This document shows, piece by piece, positions 1 through 6,163 of a stretch of 6,604 bases of DNA. The notes under the pieces are model-generated. The model did no database searches, was not told where the DNA came from, and worked only from the letters and a program-made list of their open reading frames with translations. Numbering within the stretch: the stretch's first letter is position 1; each line of letters starts with the position of its first letter. The stretch is from the NCBI GenBank assembly GCA_023653245.1, contig JAMNXK010000122.1, forward strand, positions 1 to 6,604, read 5' to 3'. The translations under genes and the position numbers were made by a program. Source of the DNA: Tagaea sp. (GTDB lineage: Bacteria; Pseudomonadota; Alphaproteobacteria; CACIAM-22H2).

Positions 1-3000
1 GCCGCCGTAGCGCCGCGTGATCGAGCTGTCGAGCTGGCTGAACTCGCGGAACAGATCGTTGAGCCGCTCGCGCGCGATGCCGATGCCCGTGTCGCGCACG
101 ACGAAGGCGAGCCGCGCGCGCCCGTGGCCCGCACCGGCCAGGGCTTCGATGCTCAGCGTCACGCCGCCGCGCTCGGTGAACTTCACCGCGTTCGCCGCGA
201 GGTTGAGCAGCACCTGGCGCAAGCGCCCCGGATCGCCGACGACCGTGTCCGGGACGCCCGCGCCCGCCGCGAAATCCAGGCGCAAGCCCTTCTCGGCGGC
301 GGGCGGCGCGACGATATCGAGCGCGCCGCGCGCCAGCGAGCGCGGCTCGAAAGCCAGACGCTCGAACTCCATCCGCCCCGCTTCGAGCTTCGCCAGATCC
401 AGGATGTCGTCGATGATGTGCATCAGCGACTCGCCCGAATCGCGGATCGTCTCGACCGCGCGGCGCTGGTCGGGGCCCAAGCGCCCGTCGAGCAGGATGC
501 CGGTCATGCCGATCACCCCGTTCATCGGCGTGCGGATTTCGTGGCTCATCGAGGCGAGGAAGTCGGACTTGGCGCGGTTGGCCTTTTCGGCCGCCTCGCG
601 CGCGCGTTCGGCTTCGTCGCGCGCCGCCGCGAGGCGGCGCTCGGCCGCGACCTGCTCGGTCACCACCCGCCCGCCGCCGCGATAGCCCACGAAGCGGTTG
701 CGCTCGTCGAAGACGGGAATGCCCGACACCGAAATCCACTCGCGCGCGCCGTCGTCGCGCGCGATCGGATGCAGGAACTCGCGGAACGGCCGGTGCGCCG
801 CCAGATCGGCCGCCAGCGCGTCGAGCCCGGCGATCGGCGCGTCGGGGTCTTCGGCCACCAGATCGGTCAGCGCGCGCCCGAGCATGCCCGCCGGGTCGAG
901 GCCGAGCCGCCCGCGCGGGTCGGAGACGAAGGCCAGGCGGTGCGCGGCGTCGGTCTCCCAGAACCAATCGGAGGTGACTTGGGCGAAATCGCGGAAGCGG
1001 ATTTCGTTGTCGGCGAGCAGTTTGAGCGTGCGGCGCGCGGCCGTGACATCGCGATAGATCGCCACGCGCCCGCCTTCGGCGGTGGCGCGCCGCGTGCCTT
1101 CGATGACCCGCCCGCCCTCCATGCGCAACTCGTAGGGCACGCCGACGCGCGTTCCGCGCCGCTCGGAGGCGTCGAGCCACGTCCGAAGGTCGCCGATGCC
1201 CTCCATCGCGCCCGATTGGTGGTCCAACCGCAGGATGTCCTCGCGGGTCATGCCGACCGCCAGCTTGCCGGCCAGATAGGGGAAAATCTCCTCGTAACGC
1301 TGGTTCCAGGCCACGATGCGCCCGCCCGCGTCGTAGAGCAGGAACCCTTCGCCCATCGCGGCGATGCCGTCGCGAAAGCGCCGCTCGGCGAGGGCCGCGG
1401 TGAGCGTCGCGGCACGCCGCTCGGTCACGTCGCGGACCACCGCCACCACGCCGCCTTCGCGCGTCGCCGTCTCCATCACCTGGATCGTCGTGCCGCCGAG
1501 GAACGTGTGCTCGAACACCTGGCCCAGCCGTTCGCGGCGCGACAGCCGGTGGGCGAGGAACTCGCGCTTGCGTTCGGCGTCGAAACCGTAATCGGGCCAT
1601 TCCGCGGCCCACGTCATGATTTCGGCGAACGTCGTGCCCACGCGCAGCCGGCCGCGGGTATAGGCGAAGATCTCCTCGTAGCGGCGGTTCCAGGCGACCA
1701 GCCGGTCGTCGGCGTCGTAGAGCGCGAAGCCGTCGTTCATGCTCTCGATGCCGTCGCGGAACCGCGTCTCGGACAGCGAGAGCGCTTGCGCGGCCGCGCG
1801 CACCGAGGTCACGTCGCGATAGGTGGCCACCGTTCCGCCGTCCGCGGTGCGCCGCTCGATGCCGATCCAGATCCCGCCGTCCGCGAGCGCGACCTCGAAG
1901 GGCGGGCCGGGCGCGCGATGGCGGGCGACGCGCGACGCCAGGAATTCGTCGCGCGTCATCGCGTCGCGCTGGGCGCCGCCGGAATCCCAGGCGATTTCCG
2001 CGATGCGCTCGAACGTGATGCCGACGGCGAGCTCGCCCGCGAGATAGGGGAAGGCCTCGAGATAGCGCGGATTCCACATCGCGACGCGGTCGTCGGCGTC
2101 GTAGAGGATCATCGCCTCGTCCATCGCCTCGATCGCGTCGCGGAAGCGCTGCTCGCCCAGCGCCAGCGCTTCGAGGGCGGATTTCTCCGCCGTCACGTCG
2201 AGCAGCAGCCCGTCCCACACGGTCGAGCCGTCGGCGCGCGCGGTGGGCGTGGCGTGCCCGCGCACCCAGCGCGTCTGGCCGTAGCCCTTGGGCTCGACGC
2301 GGAACTCGATGAGCCATTCCTCGCCGCGCGCCGTGGCGCGCGCGATCGAGCGGCGCACGCGCGCGAGGTCGTCGCGCGCCACGACGGTGAACAGCTCGCG
2401 CGCCGAGCGCATCACCACCTCGGGATCGAGTCCGAGCAGGTCGAGCGCGCGGCTGGACATGAAGGGGAAGGAGATCGCGCCGTCCGGCGCGCGCAGCATG
2501 CGGTAGAGCACGCCGGGCACGAAGCCGGACAATTCCGACAATTGCCGCCCTTGCGTCTCGACGCGCTCCTGGCGGGCGAGCTCCTCGGTCACGTCGCGCG
2601 CCACGCCGCGATAGCCGCGGAAAAGCCCGTCGGCGTCGAACACCGGCATGCCCGAGCTCGAAATGCTCATGTCGCGATGGCCGGACCCGCGCGAGCGGCG
2701 GATCGAATTGCGGAACGGCTCGCGCTTGGCGACGGCTTCGCGCAGCTTGGCGATCTCCGGATCGGCCGCTTCGCGCGCGTCGATGCCTTCGTCGCGGCGC
2801 TTGCCGAGCTTGGCGGCGATATCGATGCCGTAGGCGCGCGCGGTTTCGGACATGAATACCAGCCGGTCCTCCGCGTCGGTTTCCCAGAACCAATCCGAGG
2901 ACGCCGAGGCGAAATCGCGGAACCGCCTTTCGCCTTCGGCCAGACGCGTCTGGGTTTCCGCCAAGCGGGCGATCGCGCGCAGCAGCAGCGCGCCGAGAAC

Positions 3001-3915
3001 CAGCACGAACAGGCTCGCGGCCGCCGCCAGCCCGATCGCGTCGCGCTGGCGCGCGGCGGTCTCGGCCAGCACGCCGCCGAAATCGACCGAGTAATGCGCG
3101 AGCAAATCGGCCCCGCTTACGCGCTGCCAGCCCGTCATCCGGCGCGCGCCGTCGATCGCGCCGACGACTTCGCCCACCGCGAAGCCGTCGCGGCGCGCCG
3201 CCTGGAACACCGGCGAGCCGCCGACGTTTTGGCCGAAGGTGACGCTTCCGGCGGCGTCGATCCGGCCGCGCACCAAGCCGTCGAACCCGGCCACGTTGGC
3301 GGCCGTGCCCGGCGCGAACGCGGCGCGATCGACCGGACGGACGAAGGTTTCGGGCGTGAGCACGACCACGGCGAAGCCGAGAAGGCGGCCATCGGCGCCC
3401 TCGACACGCCGGGCGACGGGAATGCGCGCCTTTCCGTCGGCCCCCGCCAGGCCCGCGCCGACATGCAGAATGTCGGCGGCGCTGTCGGTGAGGACGCGCA
3501 CATAGGGGCGCTGGGACATGTCGCGCCCGCGCGCCGACGGATCGCCCGACCAGGCGATCACTTTGGCGTCGGCGCCCAAGGCGACCACGTCGAAAATTCC
3601 CGCCGGCCCGTCGGCATAGTCGGCGAAAACGCGATCGACATCGACCGCCGCGCCGTCGCGGCGCATCGCCTCGCGCGTCGCGCGCACGGCCGCATCGGCC
3701 ACCGCCACCGTGCGTTCGATCGAGGCCGCGTAAAGCCGGGTTACCCGCCCCACATCCGCCGTCGTCTCGGCCACGGCCTCGCGAAGGGCGTGCCCGGCGT
3801 AGAATTGGCGCGCGGTCCAAATTCCCGCCAGCGCCAGCGCGCAGACGAACGCCACGGCGGCCATCAGGCGCTGCGGGCGTATCGTGGCGAAACGGGGGGC
3901 TCGGGACGGCGTCAT
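1..3915 (-). CDS. Multi-PAS membrane sensor histidine kinase (3' end cut by window edge)
   Basis: This is the first 1305 codons of a sensor histidine kinase; no stop is reached. It should autophosphorylate on a histidine in response to periplasmic and cytoplasmic cues and pass the phosphate to a receiver domain. Seen in order: basic N-terminus; TM helix 17-34; periplasmic region 35-292 resembling a Cache/PDC sensor (QRPY around 138, VARRVEG around 170); TM helix about 293-316; six PAS domains (about 328-447, 457-578, 588-703, 716-832, 844-958, 970-1090), most closing on a (Y)RDVT-type motif; a charged Ala/Glu/Arg coiled-coil linker about 1090-1118; HisKA with [10 protein letters not shown], phospho-acceptor H1125; HATPase N-box N1238/N1242, G1 box DTGIGIA from D1275, F-box LFREF from L1288, ending at RRYGG. 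The G2 box lies beyond the edge. The [13 protein letters not shown] style is common in hybrid kinases, so a receiver domain may follow (inference). An in-frame ATG nine codons upstream (3940-3942) is possible, but it adds a rare CTA codon. Neither start has a clear Shine-Dalgarno sequence. Confidence 0.96.
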   Translation of the reverse strand, partial: MTPSRAPRFATIRPQRLMAAVAFVCALALAGIWTARQFYAGHALREAVAETTADVGRVTRLYAASIERTVAVADAAVRATREAMRRDGAAVDVDRVFADYADGPAGIFDVVALGADAKVIAWSGDPSARGRDMSQRPYVRVLTDSAADILHVGAGLAGADGKARIPVARRVEGADGRLLGFAVVVLTPETFVRPVDRAAFAPGTAANVAGFDGLVRGRIDAAGSVTFGQNVGGSPVFQAARRDGFAVGEVVGAIDGARRMTGWQRVSGADLLAHYSVDFGGVLAETAARQRDAIGLAAAASLFVLVLGALLLRAIARLAETQTRLAEGERRFRDFASASSDWFWETDAEDRLVFMSETARAYGIDIAAKLGKRRDEGIDAREAADPEIAKLREAVAKREPFRNSIRRSRGSGHRDMSISSSGMPVFDADGLFRGYRGVARDVTEELARQERVETQGRQLSELSGFVPGVLYRMLRAPDGAISFPFMSSRALDLLGLDPEVVMRSARELFTVVARDDLARVRRSIARATARGEEWLIEFRVEPKGYGQTRWVRGHATPTARADGSTVWDGLLLDVTAEKSALEALALGEQRFRDAIEAMDEAMILYDADDRVAMWNPRYLEAFPYLAGELAVGITFERIAEIAWDSGGAQRDAMTRDEFLASRVARHRAPGPPFEVALADGGIWIGIERRTADGGTVATYRDVTSVRAAAQALSLSETRFRDGIESMNDGFALYDADDRLVAWNRRYEEIFAYTRGRLRVGTTFAEIMTWAAEWPDYGFDAERKREFLAHRLSRRERLGQVFEHTFLGGTTIQVMETATREGGVVAVVRDVTERRAATLTAALAERRFRDGIAAMGEGFLLYDAGGRIVAWNQRYEEIFPYLAGKLAVGMTREDILRLDHQSGAMEGIGDLRTWLDASERRGTRVGVPYELRMEGGRVIEGTRRATAEGGRVAIYRDVTAARRTLKLLADNEIRFRDFAQVTSDWFWETDAAHRLAFVSDPRGRLGLDPAGMLGRALTDLVAEDPDAPIAGLDALAADLAAHRPFREFLHPIARDDGAREWISVSGIPVFDERNRFVGYRGGGRVVTEQVAAERRLAAARDEAERAREAAEKANRAKSDFLASMSHEIRTPMNGVIGMTGILLDGRLGPDQRRAVETIRDSGESLMHIIDDILDLAKLEAGRMEFERLAFEPRSLARGALDIVAPPAAEKGLRLDFAAGAGVPDTVVGDPGRLRQVLLNLAANAVKFTERGGVTLSIEALAGAGHGRARLAFVVRDTGIGIARERLNDLFREFSQLDSSITRRYGG
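957..996 (-). repeat. Dispersed repeat, copy in PAS6 of the sensor kinase
   Basis: This segment encodes the start of the sixth PAS domain (RFRDFA...SDWFWETDA). It matches 2883-2922 in PAS1: cccagaaccaatc at 957-969 and ggcgaaatcgcggaa at 982-996 are both exact in the other copy, with the same internal spacing. PAS1 and PAS6 are therefore paralogous domains placed on either side of the other four. Confidence 0.8.
1042..2154 (-). repeat. Tandem triplicate of PAS_7-type domains, 384-bp period
   Basis: PAS domains 3, 4 and 5 of the sensor kinase start at residues 588, 716 and 844, exactly 128 codons (384 bp) apart. Each has the pattern F-R-D-(A/G)-I, then LYDA(D/G)(D/G)R and a WN-x-RY motif with W at 614, 742 and 870, with no gap needed in this part. 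At DNA level the 20-mer cggtcgtcggcgtcgtagag occurs at 1703-1722 and again at 2087-2106, also 384 bp apart. The third unit keeps only the tcgtagag end, at 1331-1338. The pattern resembles the Pfam PAS_7 family. These are diverged domain duplications, not a recent identical repeat. Confidence 0.88.
2883..2922 (-). repeat. Dispersed repeat, copy in PAS1 of the sensor kinase
   Basis: Partner of 957-996. It encodes RFRDFA...SDWFWETDA of the first PAS domain (W344 corresponds to W986 in PAS6). The exact stretches are cccagaaccaatc at 2883-2895 and ggcgaaatcgcggaa at 2908-2922. The two copies lie 1926 bp (642 codons) apart in the same frame. Confidence 0.8.
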
Positions 3916-3937
3916 GGGGGCTCGTTTGGGACGCGAT

Positions 3938-3943
3938 AGCATA
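3938..3943 (-). promoter_or_regulatory. Candidate -10 element for the sensor kinase
   Basis: The minus strand reads TATGCT here, 22 bases before the kinase start codon, inside an AT-richer patch of an otherwise GC-rich intergenic region. No convincing -35 hexamer lies 16-18 bases upstream. The assignment rests only on resemblance to TATAAT and on position, so it is weak. If the upstream alternative ATG (3940-3942) were the true start, this element could not be the promoter. Confidence 0.25.
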
Positions 3944-3974
3944 ACGTGAAAGCGGCACCGGATGCGACCGTGGC

Positions 3975-4002
3975 TTTACATCGGCGGGCGGCGTCGTCTA
4001 CG
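3975..4002 (+). promoter_or_regulatory. Candidate eda promoter with overlapping inverted repeat
   Basis: TTTACA at 3975-3980 matches five of six bases of the TTGACA -35 consensus. TCTACG at 3997-4002, after a 16-base spacer, is a poor -10. A perfect 7-bp inverted repeat, tcggcgg (3981-3987) and ccgccga (4005-4011), begins directly after the -35 and spans the -10. It could be an operator or an RNA hairpin, or chance in such GC-rich DNA. The strength of TTTACA and its distance to the eda start are the main support. Confidence 0.28.
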
Positions 4003-4015
4003 GTCCGCCGACCCC

Positions 4016-4023
4016 GGGGAGGA
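4016..4023 (+). promoter_or_regulatory. Ribosome binding site of eda
   Basis: The purine run GGGGAGGA ends five bases before the ATG at 4029. This is the only clear Shine-Dalgarno sequence in the window, and it fixes the eda start. Confidence 0.75.
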
Positions 4024-4028
4024 TCGCG

Positions 4029-4676
4029 ATGACCGCCGCCAAGTATCTGCCGATGCGCGACATTATGGCCCGCGCCGCGGTCATGCCGATCCTCACCCTC
4101 GACGATCCCGGGGCCGCCAAGGACCTGGCGCGCGCCTTGGTCGCCGGCGGGGTGACGGTGTTCGAAATCACCTTGCGCACGCCGGCCGCCTTGAAGGCGC
4201 TCACCGCCATGCGCGACGCCGCACCCGAAGCGATCGTCGGGGCGGGCACGATCCTGAACGCGGACGATTTGCGCCGCGCGATGGATGCCGGGGCCGCGTT
4301 CGGCGTGTCGCCGGGCCTGACCCCCGAATTGGGAAAAGCCATCCGCCAGGCGGATTTCCCTTTCCTGCCGGGCGTGGAAACCACCAGCGAAGCCATGCGC
4401 GCGCGCGAGATGGGGTTCCGCGAACTCAAGCTGTTCCCGGCCAACGTGCTGGGCGCTCTCGCGTGGTTCGCGGCGATCCGGCCGGTCTTTCCCGATCTGG
4501 TCTTTTGCGCGACCGGCGGCATCAAGCCGGCGGATGTCGCCGCCCATCTCGCCCAGCCCAATTGCCTGCAATGCGGCGGCTCGTGGGTGACGCCCGCCGA
4601 GGCGATCGCCAAGCGCGACTGGGCGGCGATCGAAGCGCTCGCCCGCCAAGCTGCGGCGTTCAAGCGCCCCGGATAA
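4029..4676 (+). CDS. eda: 2-dehydro-3-deoxy-phosphogluconate (KDPG) aldolase
   Basis: A 215-residue class I aldolase that cleaves KDPG to pyruvate and glyceraldehyde-3-phosphate, the last step of the Entner-Doudoroff pathway; cytosolic, and a trimer in characterised relatives. The length is normal for the family and the whole TIM barrel is present. Visible motifs: VMPIL near the N-terminus (18-22); FEITLRT with E46 and R50, matching the catalytic Glu and phosphate/substrate-binding Arg of E. coli Eda (E45, R49); GAGT with T74; SPGLTP (94-99); PGVETTSE (114-121); KLFPA with Schiff-base lysine K134; the TGGI phosphate-binding loop; and CGGSW near the C-terminus. The strong Shine-Dalgarno at 4016-4023 supports the start. 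It is divergent from the sensor kinase and convergent with the PfkB kinase, overlapping the latter's 3' end by 17 bp. Some relatives act on KDP-galactonate instead; without a dgoK-type partner, KDPG is the default reading. Confidence 0.95.
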   Translation: MTAAKYLPMRDIMARAAVMPILTLDDPGAAKDLARALVAGGVTVFEITLRTPAALKALTAMRDAAPEAIVGAGTILNADDLRRAMDAGAAFGVSPGLTPELGKAIRQADFPFLPGVETTSEAMRAREMGFRELKLFPANVLGALAWFAAIRPVFPDLVFCATGGIKPADVAAHLAQPNCLQCGGSWVTPAEAIAKRDWAAIEALARQAAAFKRPG

Positions 4677-5565
4677 ACGCGTCCACGTCGCCGCGGGACG
4701 GGCAGCCCAAGCGCCCGCCGAACACCGCGCATTTGAGCGACGCGGCGGCGCACGCGAAGCGCGCGGCGGCCGCCATCGTCCGTCCTTCGGCCAACGCCAA
4801 GGCCAAAGCGCCGTGGAACACGTCGCCGGCGGCCAGCGTGTCGATCGCCGCGACGGATGGCGCGGGCATGCGGCGGACGGCGCCGTCTTCGAGCCAAACA
4901 TAGCCCGCCGCCCCGCACGACGCGCCGACATGCGCGTGGGTCCCGCGCGCCGCCACGAGGCGCAAGCCCGCCTCGACGTCGGGCGTGCCCGTGTGGACCG
5001 CGAGGCCCGCGTCGGAAAACACGGCGTGGCTGGCGAGCGGCACCAAGGCCGCGAGGATCGCGGGATCGGTGGTCTCGGCGTCGAGCATCGCGCGCACGCC
5101 TTTTCCGCGCGCGGCTTTCATGGCGCGCGTCGCCCCTTCGATCCAGCGCACATCGGCATGCAGGAACGCCGCACCGTCGAGCGCGTCGAGCGGCAGCCAG
5201 ACCGGATCGGCGTCGAGCCCGGGATCGTGGAACACCGTCACCAGGCGTTCGCCGCGCGCGTCGACCACCACCGCGGCGTGCGAGGACTTGCCGCCCGGGC
5301 AGGCGCGCAAGCCCGCGACGTCGAGCCCGGCGGCCGCGAGTTCGGCGCGCATCGCTTGGCCTTGCGCGTCGTCGCCCAGCCGGGCCCAGACGGAGGCTTC
5401 GCCGCCGAGCCGCGCGAACGCGCAAGCCGCCGAAATCGCCATGCCGTCGGTCACGCGCACGGCGGCGCGGGCTTGCGCTTTGCCCGGCACCGCCGGAATC
5501 GCGTCCACGCGATAAAGGGTGGTGAGGCAGGCCGCCCCGATCGAAACGAGTCGCGGAATCGTCAT
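4660..5565 (-). CDS. PfkB/ribokinase-family sugar kinase
   Basis: A 301-residue cytosolic kinase of the PfkB family, which transfers phosphate from ATP to a sugar or sugar-acid hydroxyl. Seen: an N-terminal strand RLVSIGAACLTTLY, the substrate-lid region with VPGKAQA (26-32), ARLGG followed by ARLGDDAQG, and the signature DTLAAGDVFHGAL with D242 and catalytic base D248, where A245-A246 replaces the usual x-G of DTxGAGD. The tail, with AAASLKCAVFGGR and then a GCPSRGDV stretch, is typical of one PfkB subgroup. The usual Gly-Gly near residue 40 reads TDGMAIS. The start at 5563-5565 is chosen because the first beta strand begins right after it; upstream codons in this frame would run into the TPR gene and encode no domain. 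The neighbouring KDPG aldolase makes 2-keto-3-deoxygluconate an attractive substrate, but ribose, fructose or another sugar cannot be excluded. Confidence 0.92.
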   Translation of the reverse strand: MTIPRLVSIGAACLTTLYRVDAIPAVPGKAQARAAVRVTDGMAISAACAFARLGGEASVWARLGDDAQGQAMRAELAAAGLDVAGLRACPGGKSSHAAVVVDARGERLVTVFHDPGLDADPVWLPLDALDGAAFLHADVRWIEGATRAMKAARGKGVRAMLDAETTDPAILAALVPLASHAVFSDAGLAVHTGTPDVEAGLRLVAARGTHAHVGASCGAAGYVWLEDGAVRRMPAPSVAAIDTLAAGDVFHGALALALAEGRTMAAAARFACAAASLKCAVFGGRLGCPSRGDVDAFIRGA

Positions 5566-5611
5566 GCGCCGGCGACTATAGCGCACGATGCGCGCGTGAT
5601 AGAATTGGCGC
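5566..5611. promoter_or_regulatory. Compact divergent promoter region, both genes possibly leaderless
   Basis: Only 46 bases separate the start codons of the PfkB kinase (minus) and the TPR protein (plus). On the minus strand, TATAGT (5580 down to 5575) matches five of six bases of the -10 consensus and ends nine bases before the kinase ATG. On the plus strand, TAGAAT (5600-5605) also matches five of six and ends six bases before the TPR ATG. Neither start has a Shine-Dalgarno sequence. Transcription from these elements would begin at or within a few bases of each start codon. The -35 regions are poor on both strands. Confidence 0.42.
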
Positions 5612-6163
5612 ATGTCGACGGACTTCGCCGCCGCCCTCAAGCGCCTGCTCGCCTTGTGCGAGCGGCCCCCGCCGCAAGACGCGCCGCGGCGCCTCGACCG
5701 GCTGTTCCGCGAGATCGGCGCGCCCACGCTCGACCGCCCGGCGGACGAAATCGGCGATTTGATTTGGGGCATCTGGACCGATCACGACGACGACGCGGCG
5801 GTGGCCGCGATGCACGAAGCGATCGGCCATATCGTGGCCAAGGACGGGGCGGGCGCGCGCGCGCTGCTCGACGATCTGTGCCGGCGCTATCCGGACTGGG
5901 CGGAGGCGTGGAACAAGCGCGCCACGCTGGCTTTCATCGAAGCGCGCGACGCCGATGCGGTCGCCGACATCCTCGAAGCGCTGGCGCGCGAGCCACGCCA
6001 TTACGGCGCGCTCGCGGGATTCGGTCAGATCGCGCTCCGCCAGGGCCAGCCGGCGGCCGCGCTGGCGGCCTGGGAGAAGGCGCTGGCGCTCAACCCGCAT
6101 CTCGACGAGCTCGCCGCCGCGGCCGACGACCTGCGCGCGCTGTTCGCCGGGCGGATGAATTGA
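5612..6163 (+). CDS. Tetratricopeptide repeat (TPR) protein
   Basis: A 183-residue, probably cytosolic all-helical protein with no signal peptide or membrane segment. The N-terminal half (1-75) contains RLDRLFREIG and a tryptophan-rich IWGIWTDH stretch. The C-terminal half has TPR-like helical pairs: about 79-112 (ALLDDLCRRYPDWAEAWNKRATLAFIE), a degenerate unit about 113-146 (DILEALAREPRHYGALAGFG) and about 147-180 (ALAAWEKALALNPH), each with the usual A/G, Y/W and P positions. The WNKRAT and EPRHYGAL motifs recall a widespread proteobacterial TPR family with no established function that I know of; TPRs normally mediate protein-protein contact. The ATG at 5612 lacks a Shine-Dalgarno but sits six bases after a TAGAAT element, consistent with a leaderless message. 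The gene ends directly against the stop of the convergent cytochrome gene. No specific role can be assigned. Confidence 0.86.
   Translation: MSTDFAAALKRLLALCERPPPQDAPRRLDRLFREIGAPTLDRPADEIGDLIWGIWTDHDDDAAVAAMHEAIGHIVAKDGAGARALLDDLCRRYPDWAEAWNKRATLAFIEARDADAVADILEALAREPRHYGALAGFGQIALRQGQPAAALAAWEKALALNPHLDELAAAADDLRALFAGRMN

Noticed and set aside
124..3939. Very long plus-strand reading frame (1271 codons) opposite the sensor kinase
   Set aside because: Its translation is an Arg/His/Ala/Gly-rich string without any recognisable domain, while the minus strand in the same triplets encodes a complete run of kinase domains. It is open only because the kinase avoids TTA, CTA and TCA codons.
4660..4700. 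Rho-independent terminator between eda and the kinase gene
   Set aside because: GC-rich half-matches exist, but there is no stable stem followed by a T-run on either strand.
3998..5425. Minus-strand frame of 475 codons across eda and the 3' part of the PfkB kinase gene
   Set aside because: Arg/Ala-rich composition, no domain, and it covers two well-supported genes in other frames.
5566..5772. N-terminal extension of the PfkB kinase to a start at 5772
   Set aside because: The extra 69 residues have no fold signature, overlap the TPR gene on the other strand, and precede the point where the kinase fold naturally begins (RLVSIGAA).
5576..6100. Minus-strand frame of 174 codons opposite the TPR gene
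   Set aside because: Arg-rich shadow; the plus strand encodes the TPR motifs (WNKRAT, EPRHYGAL).
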